From Siculibacillus lacustris (GTDB taxonomy: Bacteria; Pseudomonadota; Alphaproteobacteria; Rhizobiales; Ancalomicrobiaceae): 64,000 nt of DNA. The stretch lies in assembly GCF_004328075.1 (NCBI RefSeq), contig NZ_SJFN01000006.1, positions 1 through 64,000 of the forward strand. Reading direction: 5' to 3'. This document shows, one piece after another, positions 10,299 to 19,737 of the stretch. The notes below the pieces were generated by a model. The model did no database searches and was not told the DNA's origin. It worked only from the letters and a program-made list of their open reading frames with translations. Position 1 is the stretch's first letter. Each line of letters starts with the position of its first letter. The position numbers and the translations under genes were made by a program.

Positions 10299-11270
10299 AT
10301 GCTCGCGCGCGACATCATGACCCGATCGGTGGTCTCGGTCGGACCGAAGGTGACGCTGGCGGAGGTGGCCCGGGCGCTGCTCGACGCCCGGGTCAGCGCC
10401 GTCCCGGTGATCGACGGCGCCGGTCGACCGATCGGCGTGGTCAGCGAATGGGACCTGATCGGACAGCACGCCCCGGAACGGCTGGCGCGGCGCGACCGCT
10501 GGTTGGCCAGCCTCGCCCAGGGCCAGAGCCTGTCGACGGAATTCCTGGAGACCACCCGTCCCAATGCCCGCACCGCCGAAGAGGTGATGAACAAGCCGGT
10601 GATCTCGATCTCGGAAGAGGCCGATCTCGCCGAGATTGCCCGGGTGCTCACCGAACACAAGGTCAAGCGGCTGTTCGTGGTGCGTGACGGGCGTCTGGTC
10701 GGCGTGGTCAGCCGCGCCGATCTCGCCCGCGCCCTGTCGGAAGCCGAGGACGAGCACCACCCGGCCCGCGCCCCGGTCGAAGAGATCGTCGAGCCGCCGG
10801 TCGCGCCGCCGCCCCCGCCGCCCCCGGTGCTCGCCGACGGCGTCGATCTCTCGGCCGACGCCTTCCGCCATCTCGTCGAGTTGCACGAGGAGAGCGACAT
10901 GGCGGTGCGCGCCGAGCAGCAGCGCGCCCGCGAGCGCGCCACCCGCGATCTGGTGCGGCGGCTCGCCGACGAACACCTGAGCGAATCGGAATGGAATCTG
11001 ATGGTCGAGCGCGCCAAGGCGGCGGCCGAGCGCGGCGAGAAGGATTTCCTGCTGCTGCGCTTCCCGGCCAAGCTGTGCAGCGACGGCGGCCGGATGATCA
11101 ACGTCCCCGACCCCGACTGGCCGACCAGCCTGCGCGGCAAGGCGGCCGACGTCTACGAACGCTGGCTCGCCCAGATGAAGCCGCGCGGCTTCGGACTGTC
11201 GGCGCGCATCCTGGAGTTCCCCGGCGGCTTCCCCGGCGACGTCGGCATGACCCTGACGTGGGGAGGGTGA
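10299..11270 (+). CDS. CBS-domain protein with uncharacterised C-terminal domain
   Basis: 323 residues. Two CBS domains occupy about residues 1-60 and 92-150 (MLARDIMTRSVVSVGP and VMNKPVISISEEADL, each ending in a GVVS turn). CBS pairs usually sense adenine nucleotides. A linker with seven consecutive prolines follows. The C-terminal 140 residues (about 185-323) form a separate domain that I do not recognise, starting with a charged helix and ending GDVGMTLTWGG. There is no signal peptide or membrane segment, so it is cytoplasmic. The ATG has AGGAGAGG upstream. It converges on the chemoreceptor gene, with a GC-rich inverted repeat at 11297-11321 between them. Confidence 0.85.
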   Translation: MLARDIMTRSVVSVGPKVTLAEVARALLDARVSAVPVIDGAGRPIGVVSEWDLIGQHAPERLARRDRWLASLAQGQSLSTEFLETTRPNARTAEEVMNKPVISISEEADLAEIARVLTEHKVKRLFVVRDGRLVGVVSRADLARALSEAEDEHHPARAPVEEIVEPPVAPPPPPPPVLADGVDLSADAFRHLVELHEESDMAVRAEQQRARERATRDLVRRLADEHLSESEWNLMVERAKAAAERGEKDFLLLRFPAKLCSDGGRMINVPDPDWPTSLRGKAADVYERWLAQMKPRGFGLSARILEFPGGFPGDVGMTLTWGG

Positions 11271-11340
11271 TCGGGGGGCGGTCGATCGGGGACGGTCGAT
11301 CGGGCGACGCCCGACCGATCGCTCGTGATCGCGCCGCCGT

Positions 11341-13011
11341 TCAGGCGGCGTCGGCGAGGAGGCGATCGACCTCGCCGGACAGGTGGCGGGTGGCCTCCGA
11401 CAGGGCGGCGGTGACCCCGAGCACGTCCTCGGCCGAGGCATGGGTGCGGGCGACCGCGGTGGTGACATGGCCGACGGTGTCGGCGAGACGACCGGTGCCT
11501 TGGGCGGCATGGGCGATGTTCGACGAGATCTCGGAGGTCGCGGCCGACTGCTGCTCGACGGCGGAGGCGATCGCCGAGGTGAAGCGGCTGATCTCGCCCA
11601 TGGTCGCGGCGATCTCGCCGATCGCGCCGACCGCTTCGCGGGTCGAGGCCTGAATGCCGTCGATCTGGCCGGCGATGTCCTCGGTCGCCTTGGCGGTCTG
11701 GGCGGCGAGGCTCTTGACCTCGGTGGCGACCACCGCGAAGCCCCGACCGGCGTCCCCGGCGCGGGCCGCTTCGATGGTGGCGTTGAGCGCCAGCAGGTTG
11801 GTCTGCTCGGCGATGGCGCGGATCAGTCCGACCACGTCGCCGATCTTCTGCGCGGCTTCGGCGAGTGCCGCGACGCGGGTGTTGGTGCGGGCGGCGGCTT
11901 CGGTCGCCGCGGCGACCACGCCGTAGGCCTGGGTCACCTGGCGGCCGATCTCGCCGACAGAGGCGCCGAGTTCCTCCGCGGCCGAGGCGACCTGCTGGAC
12001 GTTGCCGCTGGCGGTCTCCGACACCGTGGCGGCGCTCGAGGCCTGTTCGGTGGCGCCGACGGCGATGGTGTTCATCGTCTCGGCGGTGTGCTGCAGACGA
12101 TCGAGCGTGTCGGAGACGGCGCCGACCACCGTGCCGATGGTGCGGCGGAAGGCGTCGAAGGCAGCCTCGCGACGGGCGCCGTGGGCGCGGCGGGTGGCGT
12201 CCTCGGCGGCCTGGGTCGCCTCCATCTGCCGCCGGGCCAGCGCACCGTCGCGGAACACCACGACGGCGCGGGCCATCTCGCCGATCTCGCCCTTGCGGTC
12301 GGCGCCGGCGATCTCGGCGACGTCGTCGCCGTCGGCGAGCCGCAGCATGTCGCCGCGCAGGGCGGCGAGCGGCCGGGTGATGCCGCGGGTGATGGTCACC
12401 GCCACCGCGCCGATGCCGAGGAGGATCAGCAGGCCGGCACCGAGCGCGCGCAGGGCGCCGCCGCGCACCCGGTCGGCGAGGTCGTCCATGTAGACGCCGG
12501 TGGTGACCGTCAGTTTCCACGGCTGATAGCGCTTGAAGAAGCCGAGTTTCGGCGTCGCGGTGGTCTCGCCGGGCTTCATGAACACGTAGTCGACCCAGGC
12601 CTCACCCTTGGCTTCGACCATCGCCTTGGCGTCGCGCAGGTAGAATTTGCCGGCGGCGTCGGGATTGGCGAGGTAGTTCTTGCCCGAGCGATCGGGCATG
12701 GCGCCGTTCAGCACCGTGGTGAAGTCGTCGTCCATGATCGCGAAATAGTTGCCGCCGGCATAGCGCAGGCCGGCGATCACCTTCAGCGCCCGCGCGCGGC
12801 CTTCCGCCTCGCTCAGGGTCCCGGCATCGACCAGTTTGCGCTGGGTGTCGAGGACGCCGATCGCGGTTTCGACCAGCGACGCGATCTCGTGGCGGCGATC
12901 CTCGCGGGCATCGGTCAGGTGCATCCAGGTGACCACGGCGACCAGGACGGCGATGCCGACCGCGAAGAGACCCACCAGGGCGTAGAGACGCCCGCCGATA
13001 CGATCGAACAT
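11341..13011 (-). CDS. Methyl-accepting chemotaxis protein with single Cache sensor
   Basis: 556 residues. A transmembrane helix lies at about 8-30, then a periplasmic single-Cache domain ([20 protein letters not shown]-like strands), a second membrane helix at about 185-205, a HAMP domain, and a cytoplasmic signalling domain. The conserved hairpin tip ([20 protein letters not shown]) is intact, so it should couple to CheW/CheA. Family Cache domains often bind small organic acids; the ligand here is unknown. No other chemotaxis gene is in the window. It appears to be its own transcription unit. Confidence 0.95.
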   Translation of the reverse strand: MFDRIGGRLYALVGLFAVGIAVLVAVVTWMHLTDAREDRRHEIASLVETAIGVLDTQRKLVDAGTLSEAEGRARALKVIAGLRYAGGNYFAIMDDDFTTVLNGAMPDRSGKNYLANPDAAGKFYLRDAKAMVEAKGEAWVDYVFMKPGETTATPKLGFFKRYQPWKLTVTTGVYMDDLADRVRGGALRALGAGLLILLGIGAVAVTITRGITRPLAALRGDMLRLADGDDVAEIAGADRKGEIGEMARAVVVFRDGALARRQMEATQAAEDATRRAHGARREAAFDAFRRTIGTVVGAVSDTLDRLQHTAETMNTIAVGATEQASSAATVSETASGNVQQVASAAEELGASVGEIGRQVTQAYGVVAAATEAAARTNTRVAALAEAAQKIGDVVGLIRAIAEQTNLLALNATIEAARAGDAGRGFAVVATEVKSLAAQTAKATEDIAGQIDGIQASTREAVGAIGEIAATMGEISRFTSAIASAVEQQSAATSEISSNIAHAAQGTGRLADTVGHVTTAVARTHASAEDVLGVTAALSEATRHLSGEVDRLLADAA

Positions 13012-13204
13012 TGCCCGCTCCCGAATGACCGAGACGCCGGAGGCCGCCTCGTCGACGGGGGACCTTCGCCCTCGCGATCTTAAGGGAGTCTTTCCGCACG
13101 CGCTAAAGACGCGTTCTTCACCCGATGAAGACTTGGAGATCGACGACGAACACGAGATCTATACGTCGAAGGCATGGATTCATCATCGACGCGCATCAAT
13201 CCGT

Positions 13205-13230
13205 GGCCGGACGTCCGAAACGTTCCGGCC
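13205..13230 (-). terminator. Hairpin after nusB
   Basis: An inverted repeat, GGCCGGACGT against ACGTTCCGGCC with a single bulge and a 5-nt loop, lies 14 nt beyond the nusB stop codon. No T-tract follows. It probably ends the ribD-ribE-ribH-nusB transcript. Confidence 0.6.
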
Positions 13231-13243
13231 CGGGCTGCACCCC

Positions 13244-13729
13244 TCAGGGCTCGAATTCGCCGGTGCGCAGCTCGTGGGCGATGCGGTCGAGCACGCCGTT
13301 GACGATCTTGGGCTCGTCCTCGACGAAGAAGGCCTTGGCGACGTCGACGTATTCGTTGATCACCACCCGCGCCGGAATGTCCTTGCGCTTGTAGAGCTCC
13401 CAGGCGCCGGCCCGCAGGATCTCGCGCAGCGTGACGTCGACGCGCTTCAGCGGCCAGCCTTCGACGAGGGCGGCGTTGACGCGCGGATCGATCACCCGCT
13501 GATGGGCGACGACGCCGGCCAGGATCTCGCGGAAGAACACCGGATCGGCCTCGCGATATTCCTCGCCGTCGATCTCGCGACCGAAGCGGAAGGTCTCGAA
13601 CTCGTCGACGACGTCGGCGAGCTCGGCGCCGCCGATCTCCATCTGATAGAGCGCCTGGACGGCGGCGAGGCGGGCGACGCCGCGCTTGTTGGCGGGCTTG
13701 GTCTCGCGCGGGACGACGGGCTCTGCCAT
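13244..13729 (-). CDS. nusB: Transcription antitermination protein NusB
   Basis: 161 residues, the usual size. NusB binds boxA RNA with ribosomal protein S10 and supports antitermination on rRNA operons. Helical NusB segments are visible: [15 protein letters not shown] near the start, [31 protein letters not shown] and the closing [13 protein letters not shown]. The ATG at 13727-13729 is 2 nt from the ribH stop codon, so the two are coupled. The open frame extends further upstream but that part overlaps ribH and is a shadow. Confidence 0.95.
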   Translation of the reverse strand: MAEPVVPRETKPANKRGVARLAAVQALYQMEIGGAELADVVDEFETFRFGREIDGEEYREADPVFFREILAGVVAHQRVIDPRVNAALVEGWPLKRVDVTLREILRAGAWELYKRKDIPARVVINEYVDVAKAFFVEDEPKIVNGVLDRIAHELRTGEFEP

Positions 13730-13731
13730 CT

Positions 13732-14220
13732 TCACAATCCGAATTGGCGGCGCAGAGCCACCATCGAGAGGGCGGCGGCGGCGGCGGCACCACCCTTGTC
13801 GAGGCGGGTGCGATCGGCGCGTTCCCAGGCCTGCTCGTCGTTCTCCACGGTCAGGATTCCGTTGCCGAGGGCCAGGCGGAAGGCGACCGTCAGGTCGGTC
13901 AGCGCCCGCGACGACTCGCCGGCGACGATGTCGTAGTGGCCGGTGGCGCCGCGCACCACGCAGCCGAGCACGACGTAGCCGTCGTAGTGCTGGCCGCGCT
14001 TCTCTTCGGCCCGGAGCGCGTAGGTGATGGCGGCGGGCACTTCGAGCGCGCCGGGCACCACGACGATGTCCCAGGTGACGGCGGCGGTGGCGAGCACCGC
14101 CAGCGCACCTTCGCGCAGGGCGGCGACGATCTCGGCGTTGAAACCGGTCTCGACGATCAGAATCTTGGCTCCGGCAACTTCGGACGGGTCGAAGTCGGCG
14201 AGATGGCGTTGGGTCGACAT
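13732..14220 (-). CDS. ribH: 6,7-dimethyl-8-ribityllumazine synthase
   Basis: 162 residues. Joins the ribityl-pyrimidine to dihydroxybutanone phosphate, the penultimate step of riboflavin synthesis. Family motifs are VETGFNAEI near the N-terminus, [11 protein letters not shown] (phosphate loop), [12 protein letters not shown] and the GNGILTVEN turn. The catalytic His is in the GATGHYD motif. It sits between ribE and nusB in the riboflavin operon. The 121-bp gap before it shows no FMN riboswitch. Confidence 0.97.
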   Translation of the reverse strand: MSTQRHLADFDPSEVAGAKILIVETGFNAEIVAALREGALAVLATAAVTWDIVVVPGALEVPAAITYALRAEEKRGQHYDGYVVLGCVVRGATGHYDIVAGESSRALTDLTVAFRLALGNGILTVENDEQAWERADRTRLDKGGAAAAAALSMVALRRQFGL

Positions 14221-14341
14221 GGCGGCTTGGGGTCCTCTTTCGAGCCGCGATCAATGCGGGAGGCGGCGCCGCTTGTCCAGTGCGCGCCGCGCGAAGCGGC
14301 CCTTCTCGGGGCCTCGCGCGGCAGAAATGCGCCCCTCGCGG

Positions 14342-14959
14342 TCAGTTCGGGGCGCCGTCGGCGTCGCGCAGGCGGGCGACGTAGCGGGCCATCAGGTCGA
14401 CCTCGACGTCGATCCGATCGCCGACCCGGCGCTCGCCCCAGGTGGTGACGGTCAGGGTATGCGGGATGAACTGCACCGTGAAGGTGTCGCCGGTGACGTC
14501 GTTGACGGTCAGCGAGGTGCCGTCGAGGGCGACCGAACCCTTGGGCGCGATGAAGCGGGCGAGCTCGTGGGGGACGCGGAAGCGGAACACCGCCATGTCG
14601 CCCTCCATGGTCAGCTCTTCGACCACCGCCAGCCCGTCGACGTGGCCGGTCACCAGGTGGCCGCCCATCTCGTCGCCGAGGCAGAGCGAGCGCTCGAGGT
14701 TGATCTTCGAGCCGACGACCCATTCGCCCATGGTGGTGCAGCGCAGGGTCTCGGGGCTGACCTCGATCTCGTGCCAGCCGCGTCCGTCGGCGACCCGGCC
14801 GCGGTCGACCACCGTCAGGCAGACGCCGGCATGGGCGATCGAGGCGCCCATGGCGATGCCGTCGGGATCGTAGGGCGAAGCGATGCGCAGACGGACGCCG
14901 ACTTCGCGGGTCTCCACGGCGAGCACTTCGCCGACGGCGGTGACGATACCAGTGAACAT
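14342..14959 (-). CDS. ribE: Riboflavin synthase, alpha subunit
   Basis: 205 residues. Dismutates two lumazine molecules to riboflavin. It is made of two similar lumazine-binding domains: residues 1-95 (MFTGIVTAVGEV, SIAHAGVCLTV) and 96-190 (GHLVTGHVDG, SVALDGTSLTVNDV). The start ATG at 14957-14959 is 4 nt from the ribD stop, so the two are probably coupled. Confidence 0.96.
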   Translation of the reverse strand: MFTGIVTAVGEVLAVETREVGVRLRIASPYDPDGIAMGASIAHAGVCLTVVDRGRVADGRGWHEIEVSPETLRCTTMGEWVVGSKINLERSLCLGDEMGGHLVTGHVDGLAVVEELTMEGDMAVFRFRVPHELARFIAPKGSVALDGTSLTVNDVTGDTFTVQFIPHTLTVTTWGERRVGDRIDVEVDLMARYVARLRDADGAPN

Positions 14960-14963
14960 CGGA

Positions 14964-16154
14964 TCAGCTCCTCTCGGATCGGGACGGCGTCGGGACGGCG
15001 CGCCGGTGGAACAGGGTGAGGCGGTCGGGACCCCAGATCTCGCGACCCGCGACGTCGAAAGACCCGCCGTCGGCGGCGAGCGCGGCCGCGAGGATCGCCG
15101 GCAGGGCGAGGCCGTCGGGGCCGACCACCGTGTCGCTCTCGAACAGCGCGACGGCGTCGATCAGGTCGCGACGCGCCAGGGCCGCGGCGATCTCGGCGCC
15201 GCCTTCGACCAGGACCGAGGTGATGCCGCCCGCGGCCAGCGCCGTCAAGGCCGCGGCGAGATCGAGGCGGCCGTCGGCGCCCCGCGCCACCGGCAGGATC
15301 TCGACGCCCAGCGCCGCCAGCGCGGCGCAGCGGTCGGGGTCGGCGCCTGCGGCGACGAGGTCGATCACCCGGATCTCGCGAGCGGTCTGCGCCAGACGCG
15401 AGCGCGGGGCGAGACGAGCGGCGGCGTCGAACACCACCCGGACCGGCGAGGCCGCGGCGAGGCCCGGCAGGCGCACGGTGAGCGCCGGATCGTCGATTTC
15501 CGCGGTGCCGATGCCGACCGCCACGGCGTCCGTTTCGGCGCGCATCAGCTGGGCGCGGGCGCGGGCCGCCGGTCCGGTGATCGCCAGATTGGCCACGTCA
15601 CGGCGGCCGATGCGGCGGTCGGCCGAGACCGCCAGTTTGAGCAGGACATGGGGTCGGCCGAGGCGGACCCGCGCCAAATGGCCGCACAGGCCGTCGGCGG
15701 CCGAGGCCTCGGCGACGCCGGTGGTGACCGCGATGCCGGCGGCGGCCAATCGGGCGAAGCCGCGCCCGGCGACGCGCGGATCGGGGTCGCTCACCGCGGC
15801 GACGACGCGGACGATGCCGGCGGCGATGATCGCCTCGACGCAGGGCGGGGTGACGCCATGGTGCGAGCAGGGTTCGAGGGTGACGTAGAGCGTGGCGCCG
15901 CGGGCCGCATCGCCGGCTTGCCTCAGCGCCTGCGGCTCGGCATGAGGGCGGCCGCCGAGCGCGGTGACGCCGCGCCCGACCACCCGGCGTCCGTCGGGGC
16001 CGTCGGCGACGACGATCGCCCCGACCGAGGGATTGGGCGCGGTCAGGCCGAGATGGCGGCGGGCGAGGCGGACGGCGGCGGCCATCCAACGGGCGTCCTC
16101 GTCGCGCGACGGCGGCGGGAGGGAGAGAGATCGCGCGGGCGGTTCGGCGGTCAA
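14964..16154 (-). CDS. ribD: Bifunctional riboflavin deaminase/reductase RibD
   Basis: 396 residues. The N-terminal half is a cytidine-deaminase-like zinc domain with HAEPQAL and PCSHHGVTPPC; the C-terminal half is the reductase (KLAVSADRRIGRR, VGIGTAEIDDPALTVR, VLVEGGAEIAAAL). The protein deaminates and then reduces the pyrimidine intermediate of riboflavin synthesis. The start is a TTG at 16152-16154; I kept it because AGGA lies just upstream and the next in-frame ATG (residue 24) would cut into the beginning of the deaminase domain. nrdR lies 48 nt upstream. Confidence 0.94.
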   Translation of the reverse strand: MTAEPPARSLSLPPPSRDEDARWMAAAVRLARRHLGLTAPNPSVGAIVVADGPDGRRVVGRGVTALGGRPHAEPQALRQAGDAARGATLYVTLEPCSHHGVTPPCVEAIIAAGIVRVVAAVSDPDPRVAGRGFARLAAAGIAVTTGVAEASAADGLCGHLARVRLGRPHVLLKLAVSADRRIGRRDVANLAITGPAARARAQLMRAETDAVAVGIGTAEIDDPALTVRLPGLAAASPVRVVFDAAARLAPRSRLAQTAREIRVIDLVAAGADPDRCAALAALGVEILPVARGADGRLDLAAALTALAAGGITSVLVEGGAEIAAALARRDLIDAVALFESDTVVGPDGLALPAILAAALAADGGSFDVAGREIWGPDRLTLFHRRAVPTPSRSERS

Positions 16155-16202
16155 GACGGATCCTTCGGCGAGCGGGCGCTTCCCCGGGGGCCGGCGGTTG
16201 GC

Positions 16203-16670
16203 TCAGCGCGACGCGGGGTCGGGCAGCGCCAGTTCACCGAGCAGGGCCTCGAAGTCCTTGGCTTCGCGGAAATTGCGGTAGACCGAGGCGAAGCGCACGT
16301 AGGCGACGTCGTCGAGGCCCTTCAGCCCCTCCATGATCGACTCGCCGATCAGCTCGGAGGTGACCTCCGGTTCGCCGAGGCTCTCGAGCTGGCGGACGAT
16401 TCCGGAGACCATGCGTTCGATGCGTTCGGGATCGACCGGGCGCTTGCGGCAGGCGATCTGCACCGAGCGCGCCAGCTTGTCGCGATCGAAAGGCACGCGC
16501 CGGCCGGAACGTTTGATCACCGTGAGCTCGCGCAACTGCACCCGCTCGAAGGTGGTGAAGCGGCCGCCACAGGCCGAGCAGATGCGGCGGCGGCGGATCG
16601 CCGCGCCGTCCTCGGTGGGACGGCTGTCCTTCACCTGAGTGTCGTCACCGCCACAGTAGGGGCACCGCAT
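16203..16670 (-). CDS. nrdR: Transcriptional repressor NrdR
   Basis: 155 residues. The N-terminal zinc ribbon uses CPYCGG and CSACGG; an ATP-cone domain follows ([20 protein letters not shown]). NrdR represses ribonucleotide reductase genes when dATP is high. It heads the rib-nusB run, as in most Alphaproteobacteria. The ATG at 16668-16670 begins the canonical MRCPYCGG. Confidence 0.97.
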   Translation of the reverse strand: MRCPYCGGDDTQVKDSRPTEDGAAIRRRRICSACGGRFTTFERVQLRELTVIKRSGRRVPFDRDKLARSVQIACRKRPVDPERIERMVSGIVRQLESLGEPEVTSELIGESIMEGLKGLDDVAYVRFASVYRNFREAKDFEALLGELALPDPASR

Positions 16671-16883
16671 GTCTACAACTCCCTCGGTCGATTCGACGTC
16701 GACGCCCGACCGCTCCCGTCAGGTGTTCTACACGAGGAGGCCGGGCGGTGGCGAGAGCACGCGCCGAACGGCTGAACCGTCGTCCGCGTCATTGCACCGC
16801 CACCGGTTCGATGTCAGTCAAGAGGGAGCCCGTCCGGCACTGCCGCGCGCGGGCCTGCGCCGCGTCACACCCGGAGACCGCCG

Positions 16884-18551
16884 ATGAAGCTCCCCTCGCT
16901 CGCTCTCGCCCTCGTCCTGTCGTCGACCGCCCTGTCGGGCGCGTGTCTGGCCGCCGACGGCGGCCCGCTCGAGGTGACGCTGCTCGCCATCAACGACTTC
17001 CACGGCAACCTGAAGCCGCCGGCCGGCGGCATCAAGATCCGCAACCCGGCCGACCCGACCAAGACCATCACCGTGGCGGCGGGCGGGTCGGAGGCGATGG
17101 CGACGCTGATCAAGACCGAGAAGGCGGCGAAGCCCAATGCGATCTTCGTCGCCGCCGGCGATCTGGTCGGCGCCTCGCCGCTGCTGTCGGCGCTGTTTGC
17201 CGACGAGCCGACGGTCGAGTCGCTGTCGCTGATGGGTCTCGAGATCTCGGCGGTCGGCAACCACGAGTTCGACAAGGGATCGGCCGAGTTGCTGCGCAAG
17301 CAGAACGGCGGCTGCCAGAGCGACAAGGCCTGTCTGGCGCTGCATCCCTTCCTCGGCGCCAAGTACCACTATCTCGCCGCCTCGACGATCGACACCGCGA
17401 CCGGCAAGACGCTGCTGCCACCCTACGAAATCAAGACCTTCGAGGGCATTCCCGTCGGCTTCATCGGCCTGACCCTGAAGCGCACCCCGGACATGGTGCT
17501 GCCGTCGGGCGTCGCCGGCCTCGCCTTCCGCGACGAGGCCGAGACGGTCAACGCGCTGGTGCCGGAGCTGCAGGCCAAGGGCGTCGAGGCGATCGTCGTG
17601 CTGATCCACGAGGGCGGGGCGGCGACCGGCAATTACGACGACTGCATCGGGATTTCCGGGGCGATCGTCGACATCGTCGGCAAGCTCGATCCGGCGGTCA
17701 AGGTGGTGATCTCGGGCCACACCCACCGCGCCTACATCTGCGACATGGGCGGGCGGCTGGTCACCTCGGGCGACAAGTTCGGCACGCTGGTGACCGAGAT
17801 CGATCTGAAGATCGACCGCGGCAGCAAGCGCATCGTCGAGGCGCGGGCGAACAATCTGATCGTGCGCACCGATACGCTCGCCAAGGATCCGGACCAGACC
17901 GCGCTGATCGCCACCTACGAGAAGGTCGCAGGCCCCTTGATCGAGCGGCCGGTCGGGGCGATCGCCGCGACCATCACCAAGACCCAGGCGCCGTCGGGCG
18001 AATCGTCGCTCGGCAACCTGATCGCCGACGCCCAGCTCGCCGCCACCCGCGGCCCCGCCCAGGGCGCGGCGGTGATCGCCGTCACCAATCCCGGCGGCGT
18101 CCGCACCGACCTCGTCAAGAAGCACGACGGCGCGCCGGTCACCTACGGCGACGTCTTCGCGGTGCAGCCCTTCGCCAACAATCTGGTGACGATCACCCTG
18201 ACCGGCGCCGATCTCCACGAGGCGCTCGAGCAGCAGTGGAGCGATCCGAACAATCCGCGGCTGCTGCAGCCGTCGGCCGGCTTCTCCTACACCTGGGACG
18301 CCGCCAAGCCGATCGGCGAACGGGTCGACCCGGCCTCGATCACCCTCGACGGCCGGCCGATCGATCCGGCGGCGCGCTACCGGGTGACGCTCAACAACTT
18401 CCTCGCCGACGGCGGCGACGGCTTCAAGGTGTTCCGCAAGGGCACCGATGCGGTCACCGGGGTGTTCGACGTCGATGCGCTGGAGGCGTTCCTGAAGACC
18501 GCCGGGGTGGTCGAGGCGCCGGCGCTCGGGCGCATCCGCCGTCTGAACTGA
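16884..18551 (+). CDS. Secreted 5'-nucleotidase / UDP-sugar hydrolase family protein
   Basis: 555 residues. A Sec signal peptide covers residues 1-24 (cleavage after ACLA). The calcineurin-type metallophosphatase domain has the metal ligands AINDFHGN, GNHEFDKG and SGHTHR in order. The C-terminal 5'-nucleotidase domain carries the substrate-binding segment (VTNPGGVRTDL, the GDVFAVQPFANNL loop, and LLADGGDGF-like NFLADGGDGFKVF). Probably releases phosphate from extracellular nucleotides in the periplasm. It is divergent from nrdR, with a 213-bp shared upstream region, and ends before a hairpin at 18604-18634. Confidence 0.94.
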   Translation: MKLPSLALALVLSSTALSGACLAADGGPLEVTLLAINDFHGNLKPPAGGIKIRNPADPTKTITVAAGGSEAMATLIKTEKAAKPNAIFVAAGDLVGASPLLSALFADEPTVESLSLMGLEISAVGNHEFDKGSAELLRKQNGGCQSDKACLALHPFLGAKYHYLAASTIDTATGKTLLPPYEIKTFEGIPVGFIGLTLKRTPDMVLPSGVAGLAFRDEAETVNALVPELQAKGVEAIVVLIHEGGAATGNYDDCIGISGAIVDIVGKLDPAVKVVISGHTHRAYICDMGGRLVTSGDKFGTLVTEIDLKIDRGSKRIVEARANNLIVRTDTLAKDPDQTALIATYEKVAGPLIERPVGAIAATITKTQAPSGESSLGNLIADAQLAATRGPAQGAAVIAVTNPGGVRTDLVKKHDGAPVTYGDVFAVQPFANNLVTITLTGADLHEALEQQWSDPNNPRLLQPSAGFSYTWDAAKPIGERVDPASITLDGRPIDPAARYRVTLNNFLADGGDGFKVFRKGTDAVTGVFDVDALEAFLKTAGVVEAPALGRIRRLN

Positions 18552-18603
18552 CGCCGGCGACCGTCCCGGCTTCCGGCCGTGCGTTCATCGCGGAAGGCGC
18601 GGG

Positions 18604-18634
18604 CGAAATCCCGCGGTTCCCCTCGGGAATTTCG
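18604..18634 (+). terminator. Hairpin after the 5'-nucleotidase gene
   Basis: CGAAATCCCG and CGGGAATTTCG form a stem with one bulged base, starting 53 nt after the stop codon. There is no long T-tract, so this is a moderate candidate. Confidence 0.45.
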
Positions 18635-18788
18635 TCGTGGCTGCGACAAATCAGCGCGAGCCCGCCACAATTGACCTGTCTCATCGTGACGGGCGTCGGC
18701 GAAGCAGGGCGGTCGACGAAGCCGCGTCCCTCGATCGGGCTCAGACCCGAAGGGGACGGTGTCCCGGCTCGCAAGGGGAGAGCGCATC

Positions 18789-19664
18789 ATGGGACGTTTC
18801 TTTCTACCCGCCGACACCCGCGGCATGTGGGACCGCTCGGGCCGGTCGCTGACGGTGTTCGTCGGCGAAGACGTGTTCATCGGCTTCGAGGGCATCGGCG
18901 GCGAGGCGCGCGCCGCGTCCTTCTCGGCCTCGCAACACGGGTCCGGCGAATATGCCCGCGAGGTCTATGACGACGGGCCGACCCGACTGCTGATCAAGAT
19001 CGACACGCCGCAGCCGCTGCGCCTGACCTTCACCGCGACGGGCAAGGACGGGCGCGACGCGGCGCCGCCGATCGAGATCCTGGTCAAGATGCGGCCGTCG
19101 TTCGCCGACATCGCCCCGGTCGGGCAGATGGATTCCAACGCCTGCTGGGCGGCCTGTCTGCAATGGTGGCTGAAGGCGGCGCCGAACCGCACGCAGATCG
19201 ATCAGCCCAACCTCTTGGTGCGCAGCCACGGCATGGTCGGCGCCGACGGCACGATCGATCCCGCCAAGATGACCTCCTTCGTGTCGGTGAACAATTTCGG
19301 CATGACCGGACGGTCGGTGGCGGCGCGTTCGATCCGCGACTTCTTCGGCATGTGGCCGCTGTTGATCGGCTTCAAGGCGCCGGGCGGCTTCGGCCACATG
19401 AACGTCCTCCACGGCGAGAACGTCGCCCAGAAGACGGTCCGGGCGATGGAGCCGTGGGCGCCCGATCCGGACCTGCTCGGCGACCAGCTCAACGTCATCG
19501 ACGACGGCCGCGGCCCGCCGGTCTATGCCTACAAGACGGACGGCGCGCCCTACCGCTTCCTCGGCGCCCAGGTGACGCGGCCGGCGACCTATTACACCGA
19601 CAGCCCGATGAACAGCGGCCAGTTCTGGGTCGGTGTGCCCAGCGAATATCTCGCCCGGATGTGA
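18789..19664 (+). CDS. Putative papain-like cysteine peptidase
   Basis: 291 residues, not assigned by name. The first 100 residues look like beta-strands of a small sandwich domain. The rest has the layout of a papain-like (C39/C70-like) peptidase: Gln113 and Cys119 in GQMDSNACWAACLQWW, then His203 in FGHMNVLHGE, followed by a PW turn (MEPWAPD) where the third active-site residue usually sits; here it would be a Glu or nearby Asp. I chose the ATG at 18789 over the GTG at 18759 because AAGGGGAGAG lies upstream. No signal peptide is visible. It stands between two terminators and so is a single gene. Substrate and location are unknown. Confidence 0.7.
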   Translation: MGRFFLPADTRGMWDRSGRSLTVFVGEDVFIGFEGIGGEARAASFSASQHGSGEYAREVYDDGPTRLLIKIDTPQPLRLTFTATGKDGRDAAPPIEILVKMRPSFADIAPVGQMDSNACWAACLQWWLKAAPNRTQIDQPNLLVRSHGMVGADGTIDPAKMTSFVSVNNFGMTGRSVAARSIRDFFGMWPLLIGFKAPGGFGHMNVLHGENVAQKTVRAMEPWAPDPDLLGDQLNVIDDGRGPPVYAYKTDGAPYRFLGAQVTRPATYYTDSPMNSGQFWVGVPSEYLARM

Positions 19665-19682
19665 CGGGGACTCCCGACGCAC

Positions 19683-19710
19683 CGAGGGCCGGGATCGCTC
19701 CCGGCCCTCG
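19683..19710. terminator. Bidirectional terminator between the peptidase gene and glyA
   Basis: A perfect 12-bp stem (CGAGGGCCGGGA / TCCCGGCCCTCG) with a TCGC loop lies in the 73-bp gap between two convergent genes. It can serve both. Confidence 0.8.
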
Positions 19711-19737
19711 CATCGCAGACGTCGATCGATCTGCCGA

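Noticed and set aside
14221-14341. FMN riboswitch before ribH
   Set aside because: The conserved FMN-aptamer segments are not visible in this gap or upstream of ribD.
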